A stretch of 64,000 nt of DNA from Wyeomyia smithii (taxonomy: Eukaryota > Arthropoda > Insecta > Diptera > Culicidae), in assembly GCF_029784165.1 (NCBI RefSeq), contig NC_073695.1, forward strand, positions 141,986,748-142,050,747, in the 5' to 3' direction. Of this stretch, positions 11,452-22,704 are shown in pieces. The translations under genes and the position numbers were made by a program. Every line of letters begins with the position of its first letter. Position 1 is the stretch's first letter. The notes below the pieces were generated by a model. It did no database searches. It saw only the letters and a list, made by a program, of their open reading frames with translations, and had not been told where the DNA came from.

Positions 11452-11740
11452 CGTAAGGCAGGCAGAAAAAGGTCAGATTTGTTAACATATGCAAAAAAGA
11501 AGTTTTTTATTTAGCAAGGTAAGCTTATACAAGCACGAAAATTGACCTTCCGCTAAAATCTCTTATAACTCGGGTATCGCCGCAGTGTACATTCAATAGA
11601 TCACAGCACTAGACCAGCGTACAAATACAAGATGCTGCTGCCATTCTCATTGCACCACGGCACACAAACAAACAATGCGATAGAAATTTTCATCCTCCGC
11701 GCGAGATAATTCACTGGCAAAATAACTTAGTTTTGCCTTT
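11452..11740 (-). other. Probable 5' untranslated region of the LINE
   Basis: It lies directly upstream of the ORF1 start, differs from family A, and stops where family A begins at about 11740. No ORF was seen. Assignment is by position only. Confidence 0.4.
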
Positions 11741-13044
11741 AAATTATCACCGATTGCGATAGGACTATGTTCTATGTTGTTGTTGTATGTTCAGATCGAT
11801 TGTATAGTTTCTGTGGTAATTAAGTTTCGTGGTTTTTACAATTTTGTACATAACGGACAAAGATAAAGTCCAATAACAGTGTAATTAAATGGTGTATTAT
11901 GAGGCAGCAAGAGCTTTTATTTGAGACTAATTTTCTGAAAAAATTGAAAGAGCTTAATAAGCACTCTTAGGAATATGTCTCTTTTCAAAATGTGATTTCC
12001 CCTTTTACGCATAACGGACAAAGTTATAGTTCAGTTACGATAAAATTCAATAGGGTCTTTTGAGGTAATTAGACCTTTGATACGACACTAATTTTGTGAA
12101 AAATTGATTCAGCTATCTCTAGAAAAAAATGAGTGAGTTTCAACAGCCTCCGGAGCACAGTTCTTTAAATAACTTTTGAACCAAATATTCAATCATTATA
12201 AAAATCATTAGTTGGGGATTTTCAAGGCAGTTTTCTATTTGACACCAGTTTTGTAAAGATCGGTTGCACAGTTGAAGATTGTTTTTCACAATTTGACACA
12301 CAGTGCCTAAACTAAAAGTACGATGACAATAAAATTCATTAACATCCTATAGGGCCACTAGACCTTTTATTTGCGACTGCTTTCGTGAAAATCGGTTCAA
12401 CAATCTCTGAGAAAAGTGAGTGAGATTGAGTAGTGTTTGTACTTTTTAAAACTTGATTTTGAATATTTATAAATAACAGACAAAGTTATAGTCCGATTTC
12501 AATAAAATTCAATAGCAACCTATGGGGCAACTAAACCTTTCATTTGACACTAATGATGTGAAAATTAGTTTAGCCATCTCTGAGAAAAGTGAATGAGTTT
12601 AAATAGCGGATAGCATTTCTTTACATAACTTTTGAACCATATGTTTAATCATCATGAAATTTATAAGTTAAAGGTTCTGAAGATAGCCCGTTCATTTGAC
12701 ATCAATTTTTCAAAATCAGTTTTTTAGTTTCTAAGATATTGATGTTTCGTGATTTTTGCATTTTAATAGCCTCTATATTAAAAATCTGATTACAATGAAT
12801 TCCAATAGCAACTTATGAGGCAACTAGACTTTTCATTTGCAACTGATTCCGTGAAAATCGGTCTCACCATCTCTAAGAAAAGTGAGTGCGTTTAAGCTGG
12901 CTTTGGTATATGCTTTGCCCAAGCAATCAGAAGTTCAAATTTCACTTAACAAACGAACGGATAACATTTCTTTACATAACTTTTGAACCATATGTTCAAT
13001 CATCATGAAATTTATAAGTTAAAGGTTCTGAAGATAGCCCGTTC
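11741..13044. repeat. Family A repeat cluster, left of I-clade element 1
   Basis: Several family A blocks in a row. A unit of about 350 bp is tandemly duplicated: 12605-12954, and 12955-13044 continued at 18909-19171. Both units contain 'aaaggttctgaagatagccc' and 'tttgcccaagcaatcagaag'. Element 1 sits in the second unit. Confidence 0.75.
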
Positions 13045-13441
13045 TTTTTTATTCTTCATCTATAATTTATTTGACACGGCACAAATACAATTCAATGTTT
13101 AACGGCGCCAATTATATCTGGTAGCTTACTTTCTAAAGTATCTTAATAACTAAAAGCAAATTTTTTATCCTCGCTGCCGACTACAAGCTGAAAATAAATC
13201 TAACTTAAAGCTAGAATGTTTTGTATTAAAAGCACTGATTTGTTGTTTGATGGTTTTCCATCGCCATAGGTAAGTAGCTTATTGAATATGTTCCGCTGCT
13301 GGGCCAAGATATTACGGACTGGCATATTGGGTTGTCTCCCTCGGGGCCTGAGAGTATCGTGCGGGTCTAGTTGCTGTTTCCGGATCCGGGGTCTTAACGT
13401 GTTCTTGTCGTTTGGTTGGATGTAGGCGGAAGGGAATAGGA
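13045..13441 (-). other. 3' UTR of I-clade element 1
   Basis: It has the blocks 'gtcaaataaattatagatga' and 'gccaattatatctggtag'. A near-identical copy of this end is at 43674-43998, which helps fix the 3' terminus. Confidence 0.8.
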
Positions 13442-14428
13442 TTAAACTGTGGCGTGGATGGATTTCAGGAAAACGTATATAAGGGACATGTAGGATAGGT
13501 CACGGCTCGCCAAGACACCACGAACAGGAAAAGCCGGCTGCCTACTTTCGGCCTGCAGGGAAGCTATTAATTTAGACCTGGCGTCACGGTGTACAGGGCA
13601 TGACCAAACCACATGCTCTATGTCGTGATAACCTTCACCACAGGCACAGATACCACTTTCCCCGAGCCCAACACGACGGAGATGCGCGTCAAATCTATAG
13701 TGATTGGACATAAGCCGGGACATCACGCAAATGAAATCCCGACCTACATCCAACCCCTTGAACCACGGGTTCGTCGATACTTTGGGGATTATGGAATGTA
13801 ACCACCATCCCAATTCCCCTCTGGTCCAAGTATTTTGCCAACTGATGATCGTATTCTGACGTACAAATGCGAAAAATTCATTAAAGGCAATTGGTCTTTC
13901 ATAAATTCCACCGTTTGTTGCGCCCACCTTAGCCAAAGAGTCCGCTCTCTCATTACCCGGTATCGAGCAGTGAGAAGGGACCCACGCTAAGGTAATCTGA
14001 GTAGATTTTTCGGATAAAGCACTCAGATGTTCCCGTATTTTCCATAGAAAATACGGAGAGTGCTTAACATCTTTCATCGATCGGAGAGCCTCAATGGAAC
14101 TGAGACTGTCCGTAAAGATGAAATAATGGTCCGTGGGCATTTTTTCGATAATCCCTAGGGTGTACTGAATTGCGACGTAAACAGAAGCAGGATTATCGAG
14201 CTTATGGGAGACGGTTAAATTGTTATTGAAGATACCGAAGCCAGTGGACCCATCAAGAAGTGATCCGTCAGTGTAGAACATATTGTTGCAGTTGGTGTTT
14301 CGATATTTATTGGAAAAAATTTTGGGGATCTGCTGCACGCGTAAATGATCCGGGATTCCACGAGTTTCTTCTATCATGGATGTATCAAAAAAACACAGTA
14401 GAATCAGAAGTATTTGATAAGACGACAC
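13442..14428 (-). pseudogene. I-clade ORF2 C-terminus: RNase H and Cys/His motif (element 1)
   Basis: RNase H is recognisable by FYTDGSLLDGSTGFGIF (first Asp), FIFTDSLSSIEALRS (Asp) and PGNERADSLAKVGA (last Asp). The catalytic Glu is absent: element 2 reads VAELAAIQYSLG where this copy reads VAIQYTLG, an in-frame loss of four codons near 14180. Downstream comes FKGLDVGRDFICVMSRLMS and a Cys/His motif, CACGEGYHDIEHVVWSC, typical of the ORF2 tail in this group. The stop at 13442 probably matches the natural end, since element 2 ends at the equivalent place. Confidence 0.9.
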
Positions 14429-15050
14429 GATTTGGAATATTCGAAGATGGGTTTATATTTTGGGACATGTGATTGAAATACAATGTCATAAAACGGGTTT
14501 GAGAATGAAGTTCGATTAACCTTTCAAAATTTTCAATCACGGGACGGTTCAAGACCTCACATTTGATAAGAATACGAGAAGACAGGCTCCAGAAGCGGTT
14601 TTCAATGGTAGTACTCCAGCTAAGACCTTCAAACTCATCGTATGGGTCGACTGCATGCAACCTAAGGCGATACGCAAACAACGATATTGTATTCGCTCCA
14701 GTTTGATCAAATGTGTGTTTGCTGCGGAGCGGAAGCAGAAACACCCGTATTCAATAACAGACAATATCGTTGTTTGGTAGTGCCTTATAAGGTCTCCTGG
14801 ATGGGCTCCCCACCATTGTCCGGTTATTGTACGAAGAAAATTCACTCTTTGTTGACTTTTTTCATCAGATACCTCACGTGACACCCCAGGTGCCTTTAGA
14901 GTCGAACCAGACACCAAGATATTTGTGTACCAAAACCTGAGAAATCGTTTTACCCATTAATTGTGTTTGAAGCTGAGCAGGTTCATGCTTCCTAGAAAAA
15001 ACTACTATCTCAGTCTTCTCCGGAGAGAATTCGGCTGTAAAGCCCAAGCA
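14385..15050 (-). pseudogene. I-clade ORF2, RT thumb/connection region (element 1)
   Basis: Three overlapping frames together cover the stretch between the RT palm and RNase H: FSPEKTEIVVFSRKH and LVHKYLGVWFDSKGTW (14874-15040), then YQTTILSVIEYGCFCFRSA and LERIQYRCLRIALGCM (14600-14860), then a frame to 14430. Each switch marks an indel relative to element 2. The role is the C-terminal part of reverse transcriptase, which holds the template-primer. Confidence 0.8.
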
Positions 15051-16042
15051 GACAAATTGTCCAGGGTATCTTGCAATGGTCCTTGCAAATCGGCAGCTTT
15101 GGCTCCTGTAACAGAGATTACACTGTCGTCTCCAAGTTGTCTTATCTGGCATGAATTTGCCAGACATTCGTCGATGTCATTTACATAAAAGTTGTAAAGA
15201 AGGGGGCTTAAACATGAGCCCTGGGGAAGACCCATGTAGCTAATGCGAAAAGTTGCCAAACCGTCATGCGTAAAATGCATGTGCTTTTCGGACAACAAAT
15301 TGTGCAAAAAATTGTTTAAAATTGGAGAAAATCCTTGCCGGTGAAGTTTACCCGGAAGAATGTCAATAGACACGGAATCAAAAGCCCCCTTAACGTCCAA
15401 GAACGCAGACGCCATTTGTTCTTTGCGAGCATACGCCAGCTGAGTATCTGTTGAAAGCAACGCAAGACAATCGTTCGTCCCTTTGGCGCGGCGGAAGCCA
15501 AATTGAGTTTCTGATAGTAGACCATTTGATTCAACCCAGTGGTCTAAACGACGGAGTATCATTTTTTCCATCAATTTCCGGATACAGGATAGCATTGCAA
15601 TCGGCCTATAAGAGTTGTGATCAGAAGCTGGTTTCCCTGGTTTTTGGATGGCGATCACCTTCACTTGCCTCCAATCCTGCGGTACAATGTTTTGCTCCAG
15701 GAACTTATTGAACAAGTTCAACAAGCGCCTTTTGGCATTGCCGGGTAGATTCTTCAACAAGTTGAATTTGATTCTATCTAACCCAGGCGCGTTATTGTTA
15801 CAGAATAGGAGGGCAACTGAAAATTCTGCCATCGTAAAAGGTGATTCTATCGCGTCGTGGCCCGGAGACGCATCGCGAACAATGTTTTGCTTAGGAACAG
15901 AGTCCGGACATACTTTCCTGGCAAAATCAAATATCCACCTACTTGAAGACTCCTCGCTTTCGTTGACCGTTACGCGATTCCTCATTCTTCGGGCTGTGTT
16001 CCTAAGAGTGCTCATCGATGTCTCCCTCGACGTCTCGTTCAC
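15005..16042 (-). pseudogene. I-clade ORF2 reverse transcriptase core (element 1)
   Basis: The fingers and palm motifs are clear: NNNAPGLDRIKFNLLKNLP, KPGKPASDHNSYRPIAMLSC, ETQFGFRRAKGTNDCLALL, ASAFLDVKGAFDSVS (first catalytic Asp) and MGLPQGSCLSPLLYNFYVND. The catalytic box reads QLGDDSVISV, where element 2 has LADD. The frame is separated from the endonuclease frame by a short deletion near 16060, where element 2 has a longer A run. A second frameshift after LSAWAL ends the ORF at 15005. Confidence 0.92.
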
Positions 16043-17124
16043 GAACCGACGCCAATATCCGCGTTCGCTTTAGCCAAACTTTTAAGCTTGGTATCAAGCT
16101 CCGAGTACCGTAAATAGTCGCCAGGTATACCTCCCTTCTGGAAGGCCAAAAACGCGTCGGATCTTTGCGTGTAGACATCGGAGCACTCTTGGTCCCACCA
16201 CGGAGTGGGAGGCCGTTCTTTGACCGTTACGCCGGGATATTCCTTCGTTTGGGCTTGCAACGCGGCGTCGAGAATCAAGCCCGCGAGGAGGTTGTATTCT
16301 TCAAGTGGTGGATGATGTTGAATCGACTCGACCGCTCTTGAAATCATTTCCTCGTATAACTTCCAATCGACATTCCGTGTGAGGTCATACGGAATGTCTA
16401 CTGGTCGCATGCGAGTTGACCCGTTATTAATTGAAATAAGAATAGGCAAATGGTCGCTACCGTGAGGATCGAGGATTACCTTCCATGTGCAATCCAACCG
16501 TAGCGACGTCGAACATAAGGATACATCCAAAGCGCTTGGGCGCGCTGGAGGTTTCGGGATACGTGTCAATTCACCGTTGTTTAAAATAGTCATGTCGAAG
16601 TCATCGCAAAGGTTATAGATTAAAGAGGAGCGGTTATCATTGTAAGGGGAACCCCAAGCCACGCCATGAGAGTTGAAGTCTCCCAAAATCAAACGTGGCG
16701 AGGGAAGAAGTTCTATTAAATCAAAAAGCAGCCGTTGCCCAACCTGTGCTCTGGGAGGAATATATATTGAGGCAATACAAAGCTCTTTACCATGTATTGT
16801 CATTTGACATGCGACAACTTCGATGCCTGGAATCGAGGGGAGGTTAATACGATAGAAAAAATAGCACTTTTTAATCCCTAAAAGTACTCCTCCATATGGG
16901 GTGTCTCGATCAAGGCGAATAATATTAAAATCATGGAAGTTGAGATCAATATTTGAAGTAAGCCAAGTTTCACAAAGGGAAAATGCATCGCATTTGTTTT
17001 TATTTATCAAAACTTTAAACAAATCAATTTTAGGTAAAATACTTCTACAATTCCACTGTAAGACAGAGATAGAATCCTTCATATACGCAGATGAATTAGG
17101 CATCGAAGGATACAATCGCTGCAA
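16039..17124 (-). pseudogene. I-clade ORF2 endonuclease domain (element 1)
   Basis: An apurinic-type endonuclease that nicks the target. It starts with an ATG at 17124, overlapping the ORF1 end (17096) by 29 bp. Visible motifs: SVLQWNCRSILPKIDLF, FSLCETWLTS (Glu), LILGDFNSHGVAWGSP (Asp-Asn), ALDVSLCSTSL and DPHGSDHLPILIS (Ser-Asp-His). All the usual catalytic residues of the domain are present. The frame then continues into the linker before RT and is closed by a frameshift at about 16060. Confidence 0.93.
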
Positions 17125-18480
17125 GGAGGGGCCATTGGGCAGTCAACTGCTTCAAAAATGATCTAATTGTTGGGAGGAATGCTGTAAGAAAAATTTTAAT
17201 TGGATCGGGTACATTGAAAGTTTCAAAAATCCAGTCCACAATGTCAGAAAATTTCACTAATTCAGAGTTTGTTTCATCAACTGGTAGTGCAAAAGGAACA
17301 ACGGGGGTTTTAGATGTTCCTGGCAGTGCTGGGAACTCCTTCTGGGACTTTAAATTTGCAAGCCCAGGAGGAGTTTGCTTCGGTTTCTCCGCAGCACTGT
17401 TTGGTTTGTTTGTAACTTTCATTTCACTTTGAGAAATCTTAGGACCTTTTCTGGGAAGTTTAGGAGAGGAAATATTTTTCCTCTTTCTAGACTCCCCAGG
17501 ATTGGCGTAAGATGTTCCCGCTGGTGAATCGTCAGAATCGGTTTCATCAGAGGACAACAGATCAAAAGGGTTTGATGTAATGGGAGAAGTGGTAACGTTC
17601 TTCTTCAGCATCTCAGCGTAAGAACGCTTCGAACGCTCTTTGAGAGACCTCTTTATTTTATCCCTGCGCTGCATGTACACCGCACATGTCGAGAGCTCAT
17701 GCTGACTCTCCCCACAGTGAATGCATTTTTCAGCATTTTTACTGCAGGAATCACCCGCATGATTCTCCCCACACTTGCCACAACGTGCCTTATTGCAGCA
17801 GTAGGTGGCGGTGTGGCCTAACTGCTTACAATTCAGGCAGTTCATGACGCGAAGCACTTATAATCGCACAGGGAGACGAACCCGGTGGATCGGAACGTGG
17901 CTTGGTAGTACTGACCCGGCGAACGTAACTGGAAACGAGTCTGACGGAGTGTATACTGTTTTGCCACCGATGATCGATGCTGACCGCAGTTGCTTGCAGT
18001 CGAGCACCTTCACATCGGGACATGTGTTGTTCTTAAAGCACCCTTTGGCATTTTGCAATATACACTCGACGGACAGACTCGAATCGGTTATGACACCGTC
18101 GATCTCCACGTCTCGTGCGGGTATGTAAACGCGAAACTCGCGTGTGAAGAGCTCAGAGCAAGCTATATCGTTGGCCTCTTTCAGGTTACTGACCACGACA
18201 CGGAGCTTGTTAGGCCGGACCTTGGAAATTTCGGTCACGCCCTTGTACTCCTTCGTCAGGTCTTTAGAAATCTGCAAGATGTTCAACTGTTTCGATTTCG
18301 GTCCCGCCTTTGGCCGAAAATAGACGGTATAGCTGCCCTGGGCTCCGTCTGGATAAAGCCTGGGGCGAGGGGGGACTGAAGAATGAACAGGGGAGGGGGT
18401 AACAGAAGGGTCAGGGTCGAAGGGGTTCGGGGATGGTGGCGCGGGAGGCGAGGGATCTACATCCAAGTCTAGCGCACTAG
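17096..18480 (-). pseudogene. I-clade ORF1 (Gag-like nucleic-acid-binding protein), element 1
   Basis: The proline-rich N-terminus is followed by a conserved region (ISKVRPNKLRVVVSNLKEAN, REFRVYIPARDVEIDG). After an in-frame TAA at 17858-17860 come three zinc knuckles: CLNCKQLGHTATYC, CGKCGENHAGDSC and CIHCGESQHELSTC. The C-terminus is Lys/Ser-rich and ends with IVDWIFETFNVPDPIKIFL, also present in element 2. The expected ATG is missing at the place where element 2 starts MDNVELF. The TAA falls exactly where element 2 has a Phe codon (RLPVRLF), so it is a single-codon lesion. The protein normally packages element RNA. Confidence 0.9.
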
Positions 18481-18908
18481 CGCCGACAAGAGCACGTACC
18501 TTTTTACTTCTCCCTTCCAGTAAGGTTGGTTGTCCGATCGTTCGAAGTTGCAGCCGTTACAGCCAGCAGCACCAATACAGCAGCACCAAACAGCCACCAG
18601 CAGCGAGCCAGGTGTGAGATCACTCCACACAGCGATACAACTCAACTGTCAACTGATGGCTTCTTCTTTTTCCTCTTTTGTGTCTCGTCCACTGCTGTAG
18701 CACAATTCAGCCAGCAGCCAAATCGGCTTACGCACCAGCTGGCAGTCACGATGCGAAACAGTTGCACAAAGGCGCGACCTTGAACCCGGATTTATTTCAC
18801 TCGACCAAGCAAACAATGCCAACACTTGTTCACACGTCTTTTGTTTTATACTCTATCGGAGCGATCACCAAACACGTCCGATACTGATGCGTGTTCGGCA
18901 CAGAATGG
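18481..18908 (-). other. 5' UTR of I-clade element 1
   Basis: A CAG/GCTG-rich leader between the target duplication and ORF1. I elements use an internal promoter in this region, and 'gagtataaaac' (minus strand) near 18850 could contribute. Function is inferred from family knowledge only. Confidence 0.65.
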
Positions 18909-19171
18909 GATAGCCCGTTCATTTGACATCAGTTTTTCAAAATCAGTTTTTTAGTTTCTAAGATATTGATGTTTCGTGATTTTTACAATTTAATAGCCTC
19001 TATATTAAAAATCTGATTACAATGAAATCCAACAGCAACTAGACTTTTCATTTGCAACTGATTTCGTGAAAATCGGTCTCACCATCTCTAAGAAAAGTGA
19101 GTGCGTTTAAGCTGGCTTTGGTATATGCTTTGCCCAAGCAATCAGAAGTTCAAATTTCACTTAGCAAACGA
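18909..19171. repeat. Family A repeat, right continuation after element 1
   Basis: It starts with the second copy of the 12-bp target duplication and continues the tandem unit interrupted at 13044, ending at 'cacttagcaaacgaac'. Confidence 0.8.
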
Positions 19172-19740
19172 ACATAGAAGTATACATAAGGTTCGGATTT
19201 GGTTCCGCGGAACTTTCTTGCTGAACAGCAAGATCGCGCGAAATGACCTATGGTTGAATATCGATCCTTTTTGATTTGAATGAAACTTTGCACATGTATT
19301 TGGCTTGGCAAACTGAGCATTTTTCACAGATGGAGAGATTTCTTACACCCAAGAGTTACATTCTAAAAGGGCGTATGCCTTTTGGCATAGGTTTTATTCG
19401 AAGCATTGTATCCCAGAAACCGTTGGTTGTATAGAAAAACTCTCTGAGAATGAGTTGTAGGGAATTAAAAATGCATCATAAAAAATATACACTGTACAAA
19501 AAAATTTTTTTGACCAAAAAAAAAATAAAAATATTCATTAAATTTCAGGTTAAAAAAAAGGGGGTTGAATTTTTTTTAATTTTTCTTTAAAAAACTTGAC
19601 GTTAATACGCAACTTCTAAGAAGAAGTCCAGGATGGAGAAATCCATCAAAAATATACAATTCATTCTATGACAACAAAACGATTGGATAAATAACTCAAG
19701 CGCTGTACCTTAGCCTACCTACACGTTCCTCTTGCCGAAT
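19172..19740. other. Noncoding DNA, probably an old interspersed repeat
   Basis: AT-rich with A-runs. No coding frame. No copy elsewhere in the window was noticed. Confidence 0.4.
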
Positions 19741-20130
19741 ATTCTATAAAAACCTAAATTAATCCACCTAGTGGTCAGACTCAGCCTTTCTCGTTAAAAC
19801 TTATTATTTGTAAAATAGATTTACATGAATGCCTAACTCCAATAATGGTATATTCACTCTTTGGGTTCCAAAATATTGATGTTGTAATTAAAGTATAAAA
19901 TATGAAATTTGACGTAATGTTAGTGCTTAAGAATTAGCGAAATAAAAGAAATGACTCTTAATTTCGAACCATTTGATCACGAGCGATACCGGGAACGTTC
20001 AGATAGTACGATACTACATTTAAATCATGTTGAGGCCATATATATTGATCAAAGCAGGTACAGTGTTGAATAGTCTTTGAATTTCTTTTTTTGAAGTAGA
20101 ATACTTCTCTCAGGAAGTTCGGCTACATAG
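19741..20130. repeat. Family A fragment
   Basis: It matches 33780-34110 ('tccacctagcggtcagactc', 'agcgataccgggaacgttca', 'aatcatgttgaggccatata') with about 10% divergence by eye. Confidence 0.7.
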
Positions 20131-20512
20131 GGATGTGAAATGAAAATCTAAAACCGAAAAAAGTGAAAAATATGTCCAATTTCAAATGCTAATAAATCGG
20201 TTAGTATTCGATGGATTACCTTCGTTCTTGCAGCAATAGATTGGAAAACTTTCAAAGATTCTTCTCAAAATAAGATAATTGTAATTTTATTATTCACACT
20301 ATTGTACTATTGAAAATAGTCAAGCCTTGTCAAAAAGAAAAATTCGACCTCTGATTGGTCGTTATATGCTTGCTTCCCAAGCACGGTCGACAGGATCATA
20401 TACCTTGCAATTGAAAACATGCTATATGGCCTATATAAGAGCCTGTTTCAGCCGGAGCCGCTCATAATAGTTCTAGACAGCGACAACAGCAGTCGTCCTT
20501 CCTTAGCAGCAG
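20131..20512. other. Noncoding lead-in to the 1-kb tandem array
   Basis: No gene seen. It contains a TATA-like 'ggcctatataagagcc' near 20429-20444, at roughly the place equivalent to the TATA boxes of the array units, so this may be a diverged first half-unit. Confidence 0.45.
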
Positions 20513-20900
20513 CACTAGCCCTGTGTTTGGTGACCACGTCTCAGGAGCAGCGCGGTTTTTCTCAGCGTGTGTCGCCAGACAGCCGTTGTTCCCACCGTGT
20601 TGGGGCAGCATGAAGATTGTCATCAGAAAATCCAATTTTGAACATCAAAATGCCTTTTTCAAGGCAAATAAACAAGTCATTGAAAGTTAATAATTTTTGT
20701 CAACGCAAGCAAGCATTCTGTGTTGCATCCTAGCAATTTAAATCTGTCGCACCCGTGGAATTTACTGAATGTAAAATAGCTTCCACAGTGCATGTTGTCC
20801 GTGTATCTTAATTCCCCCAATGTTAGGGCAGCTCAAAAGTTGTAATCAGTAACCGATTTTGTACCGCAAAATGCTTTTTTCAAGGCAAATAAACAAATAA

Positions 20901-21107
20901 GCAAAGCCTTGGTGCTACATTCCGATTCGGAACTTGACCTTCTGTTTACTATACACAGACTTCGCAGCCAACTGTTAAGTGTACAGGACAATTGCGGGGC
21001 TAGCGCTACGATCCTACTGACACTAACAGTATCTCCCGAGTCAAGACTCGAACCTACGACGACTGGCTTGTTAGGCCAGCATCGTACCTCGAGACCAGCT
21101 GGGGAGG
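20901..21107 (-). mobile_element. tRNA-derived SINE, copy 2, with 9-bp target duplication
   Basis: Flanked by AACAAATAA at 20892-20900 and 21108-21116. The sister array unit at about 22149 lacks the insertion and gives the empty site. The head on the minus strand has an A-box-like 'tggtctcgaggtacgatgctgg' region and a B box, GGTTCGAGTCTT. The body is shared with copy 1 at 3210-3414. Confidence 0.88.
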
Positions 21108-21612
21108 AACAAATAATTGAAGGTTAATAATTTTCTGGCATCAACACAAGCAGGCATTCTGTGCGGGATGCAATAAAATTCTGTTGTAGTTGCCTAATTT
21201 TCACTTTATTTAGTAAACCCCCACTGTAGGGGCAGCGCAAAGGCTGCGATCAGCATAACCGACATTGAGTAATGAACTGCCCTGTTTGAACGCATTCACA
21301 AAAGCAGTTAGTTCGACTATGCAGAGCTAATATGAAGTCGATTCAATCAATCAGCATAAACAGAATTTCGTCGTCTCCCAGCTGCCAAGCTGCAACATGA
21401 TGCAACACGCAACAGCGAGCAAACGAAATCGCTTGATGTTACAAACCGCAATTAGATACGGGTTGAAACCGTTGCGTGTGTGAGAGCACCATCGGTGTTT
21501 ATTCGCTGGATACAAAAATCAAATGCGAATTGTGAAATAATTCGTCTAAAAAACATAAGGAAATGGTAAACCTGAACTGAAAGGCGTGGCCTGTTACGTA
21601 GCACTCTTCGGC

Positions 21613-21652
21613 TATAAAAGAGTGTTTCTGGGAAAACTAGCTACATTCATTA
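21613..21652 (+). promoter_or_regulatory. Candidate core promoter, array unit 1
   Basis: TATAAAAG at 21613-21620 with an initiator-like TTAGTC about 39 bp downstream. That spacing is longer than usual for TATA-to-start. The block is conserved in unit 2. Confidence 0.4.
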
Positions 21653-22661
21653 GTCGGAAGGTGAACTAAATGGACCGTTCACAACGTTGACAGCGGTAAC
21701 AGCAGATATCGGCACTCAGCAGTAACAGACTATAGCAGCGGGTTGCGCCTGTGGTTGCCTTCAAATTAAACATATCACTTGCCCTGTGGTTGGTCATCAT
21801 GACTCAGAAGCAGCGCGGTTCTTCTCTGCGTGTGTCGCCCGGCTGCCATTTTTTCCCCCGTGTTGGGGCAGCATGAAGATTGCCATCAGGAGATCCAATT
21901 TTGAACATCAAAATGCCTTTTTTCATGGCAAATAAACAAGTCATTGAAAGTTAATAATTTTTGTCAACGCAAGCAAGCAATCTGTGTTGCATCCTAGCAT
22001 TTTAAATTTGTCGCACCCATCTAATTTACTGAATGTGAAATAGCTTTCACAGTGCATGTTGTCCGTGTATCTCAATTCCCCCAATGTTAGGGCAGCTCAA
22101 AGGTTGTAATTAGCAACCGATTTTGAACAGCAAAATGCTTTTTGCAAGGCAAATAAAAAAATAATTGAAGGTTAATAATTTTCTGGCATCAACACAAGCA
22201 GACATTCTGTGCGGGATGCAATCAATTTCTGTTGTAGTTGTCTAATTTTTACTTTATTTAGTAAACCCCCCACTGTAGGGGCAGCGCAAAGGCTGCGATC
22301 AGCATTACTGACATTGAGTAATAAACTGCCCTGTTAGAACGCATTCACAAAAGCAGTTAGTTCGATTATTCAGAGCTAATATGAAGTCGATTCAATCAAT
22401 CAGCATAAACAGAATTTCGTCGTCTCCCAGCTGCCAAGTTGCAACATGATGCAACACGCAACAGCAAGCAAACGAAATCGCTTGATGTTACAAACCGCAA
22501 TAAGATACGGGTTAAAACCGTTGCGTGTGTGAGAGCACCATCGGTGTTTATTCGCTGGATACAAAAATTAAATTCGAATTGTGGAATAATTCGTCTCAAG
22601 AACATAAGGAAATGGTAAACCTGAACTGAAAGGCGTTGCCGATTACGTAGCACCCTTCGGC

Positions 22662-22704
22662 TATAAAAGAGTGTTTCTGGGAAAACTAGCTACATTCATC
22701 AGTC
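22662..22704 (+). promoter_or_regulatory. Candidate core promoter, array unit 2
   Basis: TATAAAAG at 22662-22669 and the arthropod initiator consensus TCAGTC at 22699-22704. Almost identical to the block at 21613-21652. Confidence 0.45.

Larger units (their letters stand above)
13045..18908 (-). mobile_element. I-clade LINE, full length, element 1
   Basis: 5864 bp bounded by a perfect 12-bp target duplication, GATAGCCCGTTC (13033-13044 and 18909-18920). The intact site is seen in the neighbouring duplicated unit near 12685. Order on the minus strand: 5' UTR, ORF1 with three zinc knuckles, ORF2 with endonuclease, reverse transcriptase, RNase H and a C-terminal Cys/His motif, then a 3' UTR. 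An RNase H domain plus three CCHC knuckles points to the I/LOA group (MosquI-like). It carries stops, frameshifts and active-site losses, so it is dead. Confidence 0.92.

Noticed and set aside
20639..20690. 26-codon ATG frame in array unit 1, possible small peptide
   Set aside because: The equivalent frame in unit 2 is cut to 20 codons by a shift. Conservation is at DNA level, not protein level.
21613..22704. Histone-like promoter cluster
   Set aside because: TATA and TCAGTC resemble histone gene starts, but no histone coding sequence or 3' stem-loop follows.
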